From the NCBI RefSeq assembly GCF_900230225.1, contig NZ_OCNH01000004.1, forward strand, positions 408,708 through 472,707: DNA of 64,000 nucleotides, read 5' to 3'. A program made the position numbers and the translations under genes. This DNA is from Spirosoma fluviale. Its GTDB lineage: Bacteria; Bacteroidota; Bacteroidia; Cytophagales; Spirosomataceae. Shown piece after piece: positions 9,947 to 18,271 of the stretch (within the stretch, counting starts at the first letter, position 1; every line of letters begins with the position of its first letter). The notes under the pieces are model-generated. The model was given only the letters and a program-made list of their open reading frames with translations, ran no database searches and was not told where the DNA came from.

Positions 9947-10836
9947 AGGTTTACAGTAAAAATGAATTTTTTATAGATCCCTGGCCGCATTTTGGGTCTA
10001 TTTTTTTCCTCAAGGTCGTACCCATTTGGAGCTGAATTGACCCAGTCATATTCATCTCCAACTGTATTAATCTGATGAGAAATTATAGTACTAAAATCAA
10101 ACCAGTTGGCGAATTACATCATGTTAAAATAAAAATACAAATGGCTTTAGGTTAAAATCAGGGTAATTCAGGTCAAAATTGTATCATAAAATTTCTTAAA
10201 AAGAAAGAAAGTAAATTGTATTATAATTATATATTTTAATTACACTATAGCATAATGTTTCTCATAAACAGATATATAGATTAACGTACTTTATAAATTT
10301 TCCCATTTCAATGACACTCCGTTCATCTGTAAGTAGTCCGTCAGCTCAGACCTGTATTTATAACTAAGCCTATATTTCTACTTAACTTTTCAACGACTAA
10401 AGGAAATTGGCACCATTTCAAAAATTTTTATACTGTTAAAAGCCCGTTATTCTTAATTAAAAATTGTGATAGGCATGTCGGTTGAAAAAACAAAAAATTA
10501 GTATAACATCATTATACTTAATGACAGGTTTTGTTTAACAAGTAGTTATACTCAAGAGTACGTGAGAAGAGTTATTTCTGAAAATTTGCTTCGTTTTTTG
10601 ATCGTATAGCCCTATTAAATTTATTTTATGCCCGTTTTCCCGATGATGAAAGGAAACAAATAGGCCATGACAGCCTGTTAAATGAAGAAGTGTTTATAAA
10701 AACATAAAAAACACTTAAACAGAAGAATAGCACCTGTTTGTGCGGATAGTCAAGCACACAACACATGGGTATTAGCTGAACGTGTATCGGCTACTTTCGC
10801 TATCTTTACTGTCCGATTCTTGCCTGCTTGCCAATC
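9947..10836. promoter_or_regulatory. Long A+T-rich divergent intergenic region with shared susC leader element
   Basis: About 890 bases without a supported gene lie between divergent transcripts. At 10107-10125 it carries the same 19-base block found at 1133-1151, 161 bases before the susC start here and 162 bases there, followed in both by a run near AAAATACAAAT. The rest is A+T-rich, with no repeat or RNA gene that I recognise. It must hold promoters for both the susC operon and the FAD oxidase gene. Confidence 0.5.
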
Positions 10837-13800
10837 ATGTCTATACCTGCTTTTCTTCCGTTTGATGATTTGAAAGTCCGCCTGGAAGGCGATCTTTTTA
10901 CCGATACAACCTACCGAACGCTGTACGCGACGGACGCTTCTGCGTACCGGGAAATGCCAACAGCCGTGGCCATTCCTAAAACAATCGAGGACCTTAAGAC
11001 CCTGATTGTCTTTGCCAAAGAACATAAAACATCCCTGATTCCCCGAACCGGCGGCACATCCTTGGCCGGTCAGGTGGTGGGAAGCGGCATTGTCGTCGAT
11101 GTATCGAAGCATTTCACTAAAATACTGGAAATCAACCCCGAAGAGCGGTGGGTACGCGTTCAGCCGGGTGTTATTCGGGATGAGTTAAACCAGTTTCTGA
11201 AGCCGTATGGGCTCTATTTCGGCCCCGAGACGTCCACTGCCAATCGGGCTATGATTGGTGGCATGGTGGGTAATAACTCCTGTGGTTCCAATTCGGTGGT
11301 GTACCGGGCTACAAGAGAGCATACACTATCGGTGAAAGCGCTGCTGGCCGATGGGTCCGAAGCCGAGTTTGGCCCCATAAACGGCTGGGATTTTACCAAA
11401 CAAGTAGGTGAAGCAAGTCGCAAAAATGGCTCAGCCACCCTTGCCGATACCATTCTGCTAAAAACAAACTCCATCCTGTCGGACCCGGCTAATCAGGAAG
11501 AAATCCGCCGGAATTTTCCGAAGAAGTCTATCGAGCGACGCAACACGGGTTACGCACTGGATGCGCTACTCGACATGCAGCCATTTACTTCGGAAGGCGA
11601 GCCGTTCAACATGGCCAAGTTCATTGCCGGTTCAGAAGGCACGCTTTGCTTTCTGACCGAGATCAAACTGAACATTGTGCCACTGCCGCCTAAAGAAAAT
11701 GGGCTAGTGTGCGTGCATTGCCATTCAATCGATGAGTCGTTGCGCGCTACGCTGGTGGCGCTCAAGTACAAGCCGTATGCCGTTGAACTAATCGACGATA
11801 TTATTCTTGAACGGGCCGACACGAACCCGGAACAGCGTAAAAACAGCTTTTTTGTCCAGAAAACGCCGACGGATCACTTCCCGATCATTCTGGTCGTTGA
11901 CCTTTCCCGCGATACCCGCGCCGAAATTGAGCAGCTCGCGGCTGAGATGATCGCCGAAATGCAGGCTGCCGGTATGGGCTACCATTATCCGTTGCTGTTC
12001 GGCGACGACTCCAAAAAAATATGGACGCTTCGCAAGGCGGGGCTGGGCTTATTGGGTAACCTCCCCGGCGACGAGAAAGCGGTGGCTGTAATCGAGGATA
12101 CTGCCGTAGATGTCAACGACCTGCCCGACTATATCCGTGATTTCAACGAGATTCTGACGAAGCATAACATGCACTCGGTCCACTATGCCCATGCGGGTTC
12201 CGGAGAGTTGCACTTGCGGCCAATCATTAACCTTAAAACGGAAGAAGGCCACCGGCAATACCGGATGATTGCCGAAGAGATTGCCACACTCGTCAAAAAA
12301 TACGACGGTTCACTATCGGGTGAGCATGGCGATGGGCGGCTCCGGGGTGAGTTTATTCCGCAGATGGTGGGGCCTCACAACTACGAACTGATGCGGCAAA
12401 TCAAGCACACCTGGGACCCTAACGGCATTTTCAACCCCGGCAAAATTGTGGAAACGCCCCCTATGGATACGTTTCTACGCTACGAAGCCGGGCAGCAGAC
12501 CCCCAATTTCAAGACGTACTTCCGATATAAAGATCAGAATGTTCTTCAGCACGCCGAGCAATGTAACGGCTCCGGCGATTGCCGCAAAACAGAGGCTTCG
12601 GGCGGCACCATGTGCCCAAGTTACATGGCCACCCGCGACGAAAAAGATACAACCCGAGCGCGGGCCAACATTCTGCGCGAAATGCTGACGCGCTCGCCCA
12701 AAGAGAACCGGTTCGATCACGAAGAAATAAAAGCAACTTATGACCTTTGCCTTTCGTGCAAAGGATGTAAAAACGAGTGCCCATCCAACGTTGACGTTGC
12801 CAAGCTAAAAGCCGAGTTTCTCCAACATTATTACGACTCGAACGGTATTCCTATACGTTCAAGATTGATTGCTAATTTTGCCCGTCTGTCCAGTATTGCA
12901 GCCCTTGTCCCCTGGGCTTGGAATGGCGTACTGGGCACCCCGGCCCTCCGCCGTATAGCCAACCGGCTCGTTGGCTTCCACCCCGACCGGACCATGCCCA
13001 AAATGGGGAAGACGACGTTGAAGAAGTGGGTTTCTTTAAGGAGCGAGAAGTTAGGAGCGAGCGGCCGGCGTTCCGGGAGTGAGGAGCCATCCGGCAGTAC
13101 TGGATTGCGCCCGGATGGCTCCTCACTTCCCGCTCCTAACTCCTCGCTCCTCCTTTTTTGCGATGAATTTACCAATTTCAATGATGTGGAGGTTGGGCAG
13201 AAGGCAGTTCAATTGTTTGAGAAGCTTGGCTACAAGGTCGTTATTCCCGAGCATGGCGAAAGCGGACGGGCAGCCTTGTCGAAAGGAATGCTGAATTATG
13301 CGAAAACGCTGGCCGAGAAAAATGTTCGTCTGCTTAAAGACATTGTTAGTGCCGAAACGCCTTTGGTAGGTCTGGAACCTTCCGCCATTTTGACTTTCCG
13401 CGACGAGTATCCTGATCTGGTGGATGAGTCGCTCATGGCCGACGCGAAACGCATTGCCGAACATGCGCTGACCTTTGAAGAATTTCTCGCCCGTGAAATG
13501 GATGCCGGACGTATCAAATCGGATCAGTTCACAACCGAAACACGGCTCATTAAACTGCACGGCCACTGCCAGCAGAAAGCGGTATCATCGCTGGTGCCGG
13601 GCAAAAAGGCGTTGTCATTGCCCAAAAACTATACCGTGCAGTTGATTCCGTCAGGCTGTTGCGGCATGGCCGGTTCCTTCGGGTATGAGGCAGAGCACTA
13701 TGAGGTGTCGATGAAAGTTGGCGAACTCGTTCTTTTCCCCACAGTTCGGCAGCAACCCGATGGCGTGATTATTGCGGCCCCCGGCACATCCTGCCGTCAC

Positions 13801-13869
13801 CAGATTAAGGATGGGACAAATCGAATAGCCCAACACCCGGCCGAAATCTTATTCGATGCACTGTTATAA
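10837..13869 (+). CDS. FAD-binding and (Fe-S)-binding oxidoreductase (GlcD-GlcF fusion, D-lactate/glycolate dehydrogenase-like)
   Basis: The protein has 1010 residues from the ATG at 10837 (a TTG nine bases upstream is less likely). N-terminal half: FAD-PCMH fold with PRTGGTSLAGQVVG and MVGNNSCGSNS, then FAD-oxidase C-terminal domain with HYAHAGSGELHLRP and GEHGDGRLRGEF. From about residue 576 it has two 4Fe-4S segments (CNGSGDC...MC and CLSCKGCKNEC at ~638), and near 939 a CCG-type motif (SGCCGMAGSFGYE). The family oxidises 2-hydroxy acids such as D-lactate or glycolate and passes electrons to quinone at the inner face of the membrane; which acid is used cannot be told. Oddity: residues ~735-772, in the linker before the C-terminal domain, are encoded by a palindromic repeat (13040-13152). 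Confidence 0.93.
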   Translation: MSIPAFLPFDDLKVRLEGDLFTDTTYRTLYATDASAYREMPTAVAIPKTIEDLKTLIVFAKEHKTSLIPRTGGTSLAGQVVGSGIVVDVSKHFTKILEINPEERWVRVQPGVIRDELNQFLKPYGLYFGPETSTANRAMIGGMVGNNSCGSNSVVYRATREHTLSVKALLADGSEAEFGPINGWDFTKQVGEASRKNGSATLADTILLKTNSILSDPANQEEIRRNFPKKSIERRNTGYALDALLDMQPFTSEGEPFNMAKFIAGSEGTLCFLTEIKLNIVPLPPKENGLVCVHCHSIDESLRATLVALKYKPYAVELIDDIILERADTNPEQRKNSFFVQKTPTDHFPIILVVDLSRDTRAEIEQLAAEMIAEMQAAGMGYHYPLLFGDDSKKIWTLRKAGLGLLGNLPGDEKAVAVIEDTAVDVNDLPDYIRDFNEILTKHNMHSVHYAHAGSGELHLRPIINLKTEEGHRQYRMIAEEIATLVKKYDGSLSGEHGDGRLRGEFIPQMVGPHNYELMRQIKHTWDPNGIFNPGKIVETPPMDTFLRYEAGQQTPNFKTYFRYKDQNVLQHAEQCNGSGDCRKTEASGGTMCPSYMATRDEKDTTRARANILREMLTRSPKENRFDHEEIKATYDLCLSCKGCKNECPSNVDVAKLKAEFLQHYYDSNGIPIRSRLIANFARLSSIAALVPWAWNGVLGTPALRRIANRLVGFHPDRTMPKMGKTTLKKWVSLRSEKLGASGRRSGSEEPSGSTGLRPDGSSLPAPNSSLLLFCDEFTNFNDVEVGQKAVQLFEKLGYKVVIPEHGESGRAALSKGMLNYAKTLAEKNVRLLKDIVSAETPLVGLEPSAILTFRDEYPDLVDESLMADAKRIAEHALTFEEFLAREMDAGRIKSDQFTTETRLIKLHGHCQQKAVSSLVPGKKALSLPKNYTVQLIPSGCCGMAGSFGYEAEHYEVSMKVGELVLFPTVRQQPDGVIIAAPGTSCRHQIKDGTNRIAQHPAEILFDALL
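13040..13152 (+). repeat. Copy B of an in-frame palindromic repeat element inside the FAD oxidase gene
   Basis: Nested inverted repeat of about 113 bases: inner perfect 16-bp arms GTGAGGAGCCATCCGG (13079-13094) and CCGGATGGCTCCTCAC (13111-13126); outer arms rich in GGAGCGAG/CTCGCTCC words. It is in frame and encodes a Ser/Gly/Glu/Pro-rich insert (RSEKLGASG ... GSEEPSG ... PDGSSLPAPNSSLL). The sequence right after it (LFCDEFTNFNDVEVG) resumes the normal family sequence. The right arm matches copy A at 4351-4397. Confidence 0.88.
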
Positions 13870-13878
13870 GCTTTTTCT

Positions 13879-13908
13879 AAGGATATACTATAAGGATATA
13901 CTATAAGG
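13879..13908 (+). repeat. Short tandem direct repeat
   Basis: Two exact 13-base copies of AAGGATATACTAT lie side by side just after the FAD oxidase stop codon, followed by a third AAGG. No function is evident. Confidence 0.7.
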
Positions 13909-13945
13909 TAGCCTTCTGAAGGAACACGTTTATTGAGAAGTAAAC

Positions 13946-13978
13946 GGCCTGATAACAGCGCTATCAGGCCGTTTTTTG
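13946..13978 (+). terminator. Rho-independent terminator of the FAD oxidase gene
   Basis: The arms AACGGCCTGATA and TATCAGGCCGTT, with a 7-base loop, are followed directly by TTTTG. It lies about 80 bases after the stop codon. Confidence 0.9.
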
Positions 13979-14071
13979 TATATAGTTGCGAAATAAATTC
14001 TATACTGTATGCTAATATGTATACACATAAGGCACGTTCTTTGTTAGAAAAAGTATACCACAGGTGTTTAT

Positions 14072-16633
14072 ATGAGAAAACTTGTACTATTATTAATTTT
14101 AGTGGTTTTATTACCAGTAGTATTATTAGCCCAGCGCACGGACCGTCCAACTAATCCCTTGCCTCTCTGTGCTACCTCCGATCTGACAGAAGCGCAACGA
14201 AAGGAATTGAATAGCCAGGCGTCGCAGGCACTAGCCGCAAAACGGGCATCGAATGCGGTGTTCACGTCTATAACCTACGTACCTATTCGACCGCACATCC
14301 TTCGTAGAAGCGATGGCAGCGGTGGTATGTCGCTGGCAAGTATTAACAAGGTCATTGCCATTACCAATAGCTACTACCTTCAAAGTGGTTTTGGTATCCA
14401 GTTTTATTTCTGTGGAACTTCTCCCGACTATGTCGATAATGACACGCAATACAACAGTTTCAGTGATGAAAATGCAGTAACGCAGGGCCATGACGTGACT
14501 AATGCGATGAATCAGTATTACGTCAACTCATTTGCATCGGGTGCCGGAGGTTACGCTTATTACCCGGCGAATGGTTTATTCTCCACCCGCTCTTTCATTT
14601 TGAATGAATCCTGGAATGAAGACGACCTGGGAAATCGCCTGCTTCCTCATGAGTTAGGGCATAATTTCAACCTTGTTCACACATTTGGTCAGGTACCCGG
14701 AAACGGAACCTTAGGATCGGGAACGACGCTTGAGCTGGTTACACGAGGAACCGGAGCCAACTGTACAACAGAGGGCGACTACATCTGCGATACGCCCGCT
14801 GATCCGTATAATAAGCCAGGCGCTACCCTTACGACTGTGAACGGCTGCCCACAATACGATCCGGCCAGTACCGCCCGCGATGCCAATGGTCTGCCCTACA
14901 CGCCCTCTATAAGCAATATCATGTCGTACTATTTCCCGTGTACCCATGATTTCACGCCGGGTCAGTACGATCGGATACAGGCAGGATTAGCCCTGCGTCA
15001 GACGCATACAGCCTATTCACTGGATTGCCCGCCTACGGCAGTTCCACAGCCGACCAATCTGGCCGCATCAGTTGCTACAGGGAATGTTACACTAACCTGG
15101 CAGGATAACGCCAATAACGAAATGGGGTATTTCATTGAGCGCTCTCTGTCGGCGGCATCAGGTTTTTTACCCATTGGGGGCGTAGGGCCGAACACAACCA
15201 CATTTACAGATACAAAGACAGCTGCTGCAACCCTTTATTACTACCGCATTCGACCATCCAATTCAACCACATCCGGGGTCAGCCAAATCATTGGTATCCG
15301 ATCAGGTGCCTGTCGGCCAACGTATGCCTATTCCTGCAACTTTGCCGATGGACTGGCAAGCTTTTCGTTAAACAATAATTTTCTGAGTCAGAATTCGGGC
15401 TGCTCGCCCAATGGATATAGTCTGTCTAGCGCACTATCGACAACGCTGGTTGCCGGGAAGTCGTATCCAGTATCAGGCCAACTGCTGTCGAACGGAGACC
15501 CGCAGAGTGTGACGATCTGGGCCGACTTAAACCGGAATGGTGTCTTCGAAACCAGCCTGGGCGAGCTTATGTACCAAACACCCGCTCTTATATTCACTTC
15601 TTTTTCGGGTACCCTTGCCTTACCCGCCAACCTGACGGCGGGTACGCTTACGCTTCGGGTTGCGGTATTGTATAACGCTTTTCAGAATGACCCATGCGGC
15701 ACCTATCCCTATGGCGAAACGGAAGATTACGTAATAAGCACGGCTCGTTCTACCGACCTTAGCTTATCCTTACAAATCAGTAACAGAAAGCTACTTATCA
15801 ACCAACCGGTAAGTTACTCTCTCACGCTTCGGAACGCAGGACCCAGCGACGCAACAGGCATCAGTTGGCAAAACGCCCTGCCAGCTAATATGAGCTTTGT
15901 TAGTGGAGATGCCAGTGTTGTCAGTTCAGGTACAGCTGTGGGCGTTAGTAATTTATCACTTGTAAGCGGCACATCAGCATCATTCGTTTATCGACTAAAA
16001 ACGGGGCAGGAGGGTACATTTGTTAATGCGGCTCAAATAATGGCCAGTAACGAGCCAGACCCCGATAGCCAGCCCGGCTCGGGTACAGGCGATGGCCAGG
16101 ACGATGCCGCCACCGTGGATGTACGGACAACATCGGCTAGCACCGTATATACATCACCCAATCCAAACCAAACGCCATTACCACCGGTGTTATCAGGCCA
16201 ACCCACACCCGACCCGGCAAAAGCGGATTTATCGCTCGCCATGAGCGTCGATCAACGAACCCCCGCACCTGGCCAGAATGTCACTTTCACCATCATGGTC
16301 AGCAATGCGGGTGGCCTGACAGCAACAAACATCGTTGTGCGCGACACCGTGAGAGGATTGACATTAACGCCCTTGCCAGCGGGAGTGACCGTTGTGAGTT
16401 CAACCGGAAGTTATACAATTATTCAGGGCACAATTGCCTCACTGGCCAAAGGAGCGTCGGCTCAACTGACGTTTACCGGAAAACCTATCCTGTCCGGATA
16501 CCTGACTAACGTAGCGCAAGTATGGTCTGTCGACAATCAGGACCCCGATTCCAAACCGGGATCGTCGACACCAACCGCCAACAACCTGAACGGAGAAGAT
16601 GATGTAGCCTGGGTCGATTTAAAAGTACGCTGA
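14072..16633 (+). CDS. Secreted M43-like (pappalysin-type) zinc metalloprotease with Fn3, GEVED and DUF11 domains
   Basis: This 853-residue protein begins with a signal peptide of about 20 residues ending in LLAQ. The catalytic region has the zinc motif HELGHNFNLVH from His193. The usual Gly of HExxHxxGxxH is Asn here, while the third His is kept. A Met-turn-like segment follows (ISNIMSYYFPC), with Cys-rich loops typical of M43 enzymes. Downstream are one fibronectin type III domain (~325-412, NLAASVATGNVTLTWQDN), a GEVED domain (~460-560, IWADLNRNGVFE ... YGETEDYVI) and two DUF11 repeats (~565-680 and ~715-815). It likely degrades extracellular proteins. No clear type IX sorting domain is seen at the C-terminus. 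It converges on the permease gene, with a shared inverted repeat between them. Confidence 0.85.
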   Translation: MRKLVLLLILVVLLPVVLLAQRTDRPTNPLPLCATSDLTEAQRKELNSQASQALAAKRASNAVFTSITYVPIRPHILRRSDGSGGMSLASINKVIAITNSYYLQSGFGIQFYFCGTSPDYVDNDTQYNSFSDENAVTQGHDVTNAMNQYYVNSFASGAGGYAYYPANGLFSTRSFILNESWNEDDLGNRLLPHELGHNFNLVHTFGQVPGNGTLGSGTTLELVTRGTGANCTTEGDYICDTPADPYNKPGATLTTVNGCPQYDPASTARDANGLPYTPSISNIMSYYFPCTHDFTPGQYDRIQAGLALRQTHTAYSLDCPPTAVPQPTNLAASVATGNVTLTWQDNANNEMGYFIERSLSAASGFLPIGGVGPNTTTFTDTKTAAATLYYYRIRPSNSTTSGVSQIIGIRSGACRPTYAYSCNFADGLASFSLNNNFLSQNSGCSPNGYSLSSALSTTLVAGKSYPVSGQLLSNGDPQSVTIWADLNRNGVFETSLGELMYQTPALIFTSFSGTLALPANLTAGTLTLRVAVLYNAFQNDPCGTYPYGETEDYVISTARSTDLSLSLQISNRKLLINQPVSYSLTLRNAGPSDATGISWQNALPANMSFVSGDASVVSSGTAVGVSNLSLVSGTSASFVYRLKTGQEGTFVNAAQIMASNEPDPDSQPGSGTGDGQDDAATVDVRTTSASTVYTSPNPNQTPLPPVLSGQPTPDPAKADLSLAMSVDQRTPAPGQNVTFTIMVSNAGGLTATNIVVRDTVRGLTLTPLPAGVTVVSSTGSYTIIQGTIASLAKGASAQLTFTGKPILSGYLTNVAQVWSVDNQDPDSKPGSSTPTANNLNGEDDVAWVDLKVR

Positions 16634-16642
16634 TTTGGTGGG

Positions 16643-16719
16643 GTGGTTAATGGTCAGTGCGTTATTGGCTTTTATATAAGACGTTACTAGTAACCAATAA
16701 CGCACTGACCATTAACCAC
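16643..16719. terminator. Perfect 26-bp inverted repeat between convergent genes
   Basis: The arms at 16643-16668 and 16694-16719 are exact complements (GTGGTTAATGGTCAGTGCG... and its reverse complement) with a 25-base loop. It lies between two converging genes and could end both transcripts. There is no strong T-run, and the arm is far longer than in a usual terminator; it resembles other AATG-rich intergenic inverted repeats in this window. Confidence 0.75.
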
Positions 16720-16729
16720 TAACCAAACT

Positions 16730-18103
16730 CTACTTCTCAAACGGCCACTGTTTACGGACTCCAGCCGATACCAGAAAGGCGATAATTCCCAGGCCAATGA
16801 CGGTCAGTCCGGAAAGCATGAACTTTGTTCCGGTTGAGAAGAAGATGAACAGCCATATGCCAATGACCAAGATTACCGGCAACGGATAAAGTGGCATCCG
16901 AAAGGGAAACTCCGAGGCTGCCCGCCTGCGGTGAAGCAACATCAGCCCAATAGCCTGGCCAACAAATTGCACTACAATCCGCATGGCCAGAATAGCCGTG
17001 ATGACATCGCCTAATCGAAACAATAAGCTAAAGACAAACCCCAGCCCTCCCAGGAAAAGGAGCGAGATATACGGAAACTGTCGGGTGGGGTGCAATCGGG
17101 CAAAAATCCGAAAAAACTGACCATCGGCAGCGGCAGCATAAGGCACCCGCGAGTAGCCCAGCAAGACCGCAAATAACGACGAGAAGGCCACCAGCAAGAC
17201 AAGTACCGTTGCCAGTCGGGCCGCCTGAGGACCATACAGCGTTTCTACGAAAGTACTAACGATGAACTCACTGTTCTGAGCAACTTTCCAGGGCACCACG
17301 CTTACCACGCTCAGGTTCATCAACAAGTACAAAGCCGCAATCCCAAAAATTGAGATGAACATGCTGGCCGGAATGTTGCGGGTGGGCCGCTGAATTTCGC
17401 CCCCCAGATGGCAAACGTTATAATACCCCAGGTAACAGTAGATGGTTTTGACCGATGCCTGTCCCAGACCAGCGGCCAGCAAACCACCGCTTACGGAGCC
17501 AATGGACTCAAATGTTTCGGCCAGTGGAATTCGTTGGTTGCTCAACCCGCCAATGATGATCCAGCCGAGGGTTACCAGAACAGCCCCCCACATTACCAGA
17601 CCTATTTTACCAATCGAGTCGATTTTCCGGTACAATAGCACGATGATTACCAGCACGACCCCGCCGGAAACGGCTTTTCGTTGCCAGTCTTCGAGGGGCA
17701 TCAGGTAAGACGCATACTGTGCAAAGCCAATAGCCCCGGATGCCATAACCAGCGGGGCCTGAATAAGCGTTTGCCAGACGTACAGAAAGGAGAGCAACCG
17801 GCCCCATTTTCGTTCGCCGTAAGAAATCTTCAGAAAGTTATAGCTGCCACCCGCCTGCGGGAAAGAAGCGCCCAGCTCCGCCCAGACAAACGCATCGATC
17901 AGAGAGACGAACGCCCCTAATACCCAGGCCCACAAAAAAAGCGGGCCACCCAGGGTTTTAATCACCAGCGGCAACACAACAAAGGGGCCAATGCCCACCA
18001 TGTCGATCATATTGAGGGCCGTCCCTTGCAGAAGGGTAAGCCGACGGGGTAAAGCAGCCGATGCAGCATCGGAAGGTTGATCGGTGGAGGGTGCGTTACT
18101 CAA
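16730..18103 (-). CDS. APC superfamily amino-acid permease
   Basis: The 457-residue protein has about 12 hydrophobic segments and the typical opening of the family: GTALNMIDMVGIGPFVVLPLVI, followed by FLWAWVLGAFVSLIDAFVWAELGASFPQAGGSYNFL, the conserved helix 1-3 motifs of amino acid/polyamine/organocation transporters. A conserved GGEIQRPTRNIPASMF motif lies mid-protein. It is an inner-membrane transporter that probably imports or exchanges amino acids; specificity is not readable. It stands alone, converging on the metalloprotease gene. Confidence 0.9.
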   Translation of the reverse strand: MSNAPSTDQPSDAASAALPRRLTLLQGTALNMIDMVGIGPFVVLPLVIKTLGGPLFLWAWVLGAFVSLIDAFVWAELGASFPQAGGSYNFLKISYGERKWGRLLSFLYVWQTLIQAPLVMASGAIGFAQYASYLMPLEDWQRKAVSGGVVLVIIVLLYRKIDSIGKIGLVMWGAVLVTLGWIIIGGLSNQRIPLAETFESIGSVSGGLLAAGLGQASVKTIYCYLGYYNVCHLGGEIQRPTRNIPASMFISIFGIAALYLLMNLSVVSVVPWKVAQNSEFIVSTFVETLYGPQAARLATVLVLLVAFSSLFAVLLGYSRVPYAAAADGQFFRIFARLHPTRQFPYISLLFLGGLGFVFSLLFRLGDVITAILAMRIVVQFVGQAIGLMLLHRRRAASEFPFRMPLYPLPVILVIGIWLFIFFSTGTKFMLSGLTVIGLGIIAFLVSAGVRKQWPFEK

Positions 18104-18202
18104 TAGCGTACTGGCTACAGGGCTAAAAACAGGTATTCGCTTAAGAAAGGCTAGAACTTCTTTAAAAGTTCGAGAGACGTATGATCTACCAAAACAAAAG
18201 AT

Positions 18203-18252
18203 TCCCCGTGAATGTACCGGGCGTTGACCTCGATACGACTCACGGGGAATCA
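18203..18252 (-). terminator. Terminator of the TonB-dependent receptor gene
   Basis: Arms GATTCCCCGTGA and TCACGGGGAATC (12 bp, loop about 25). On the minus strand the second arm runs into CTTTTGTTTTGG. It lies 20 bases after the receptor stop codon. Confidence 0.8.
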
Positions 18253-18271
18253 GATAATGTAACGTACTGAC

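Noticed and set aside
12475..13181. Minus-strand frames across the FAD oxidase gene, one including the repeat insert
   Set aside because: They are shadows of the coding gene; the palindromic insert reads open on both strands because of its symmetry.
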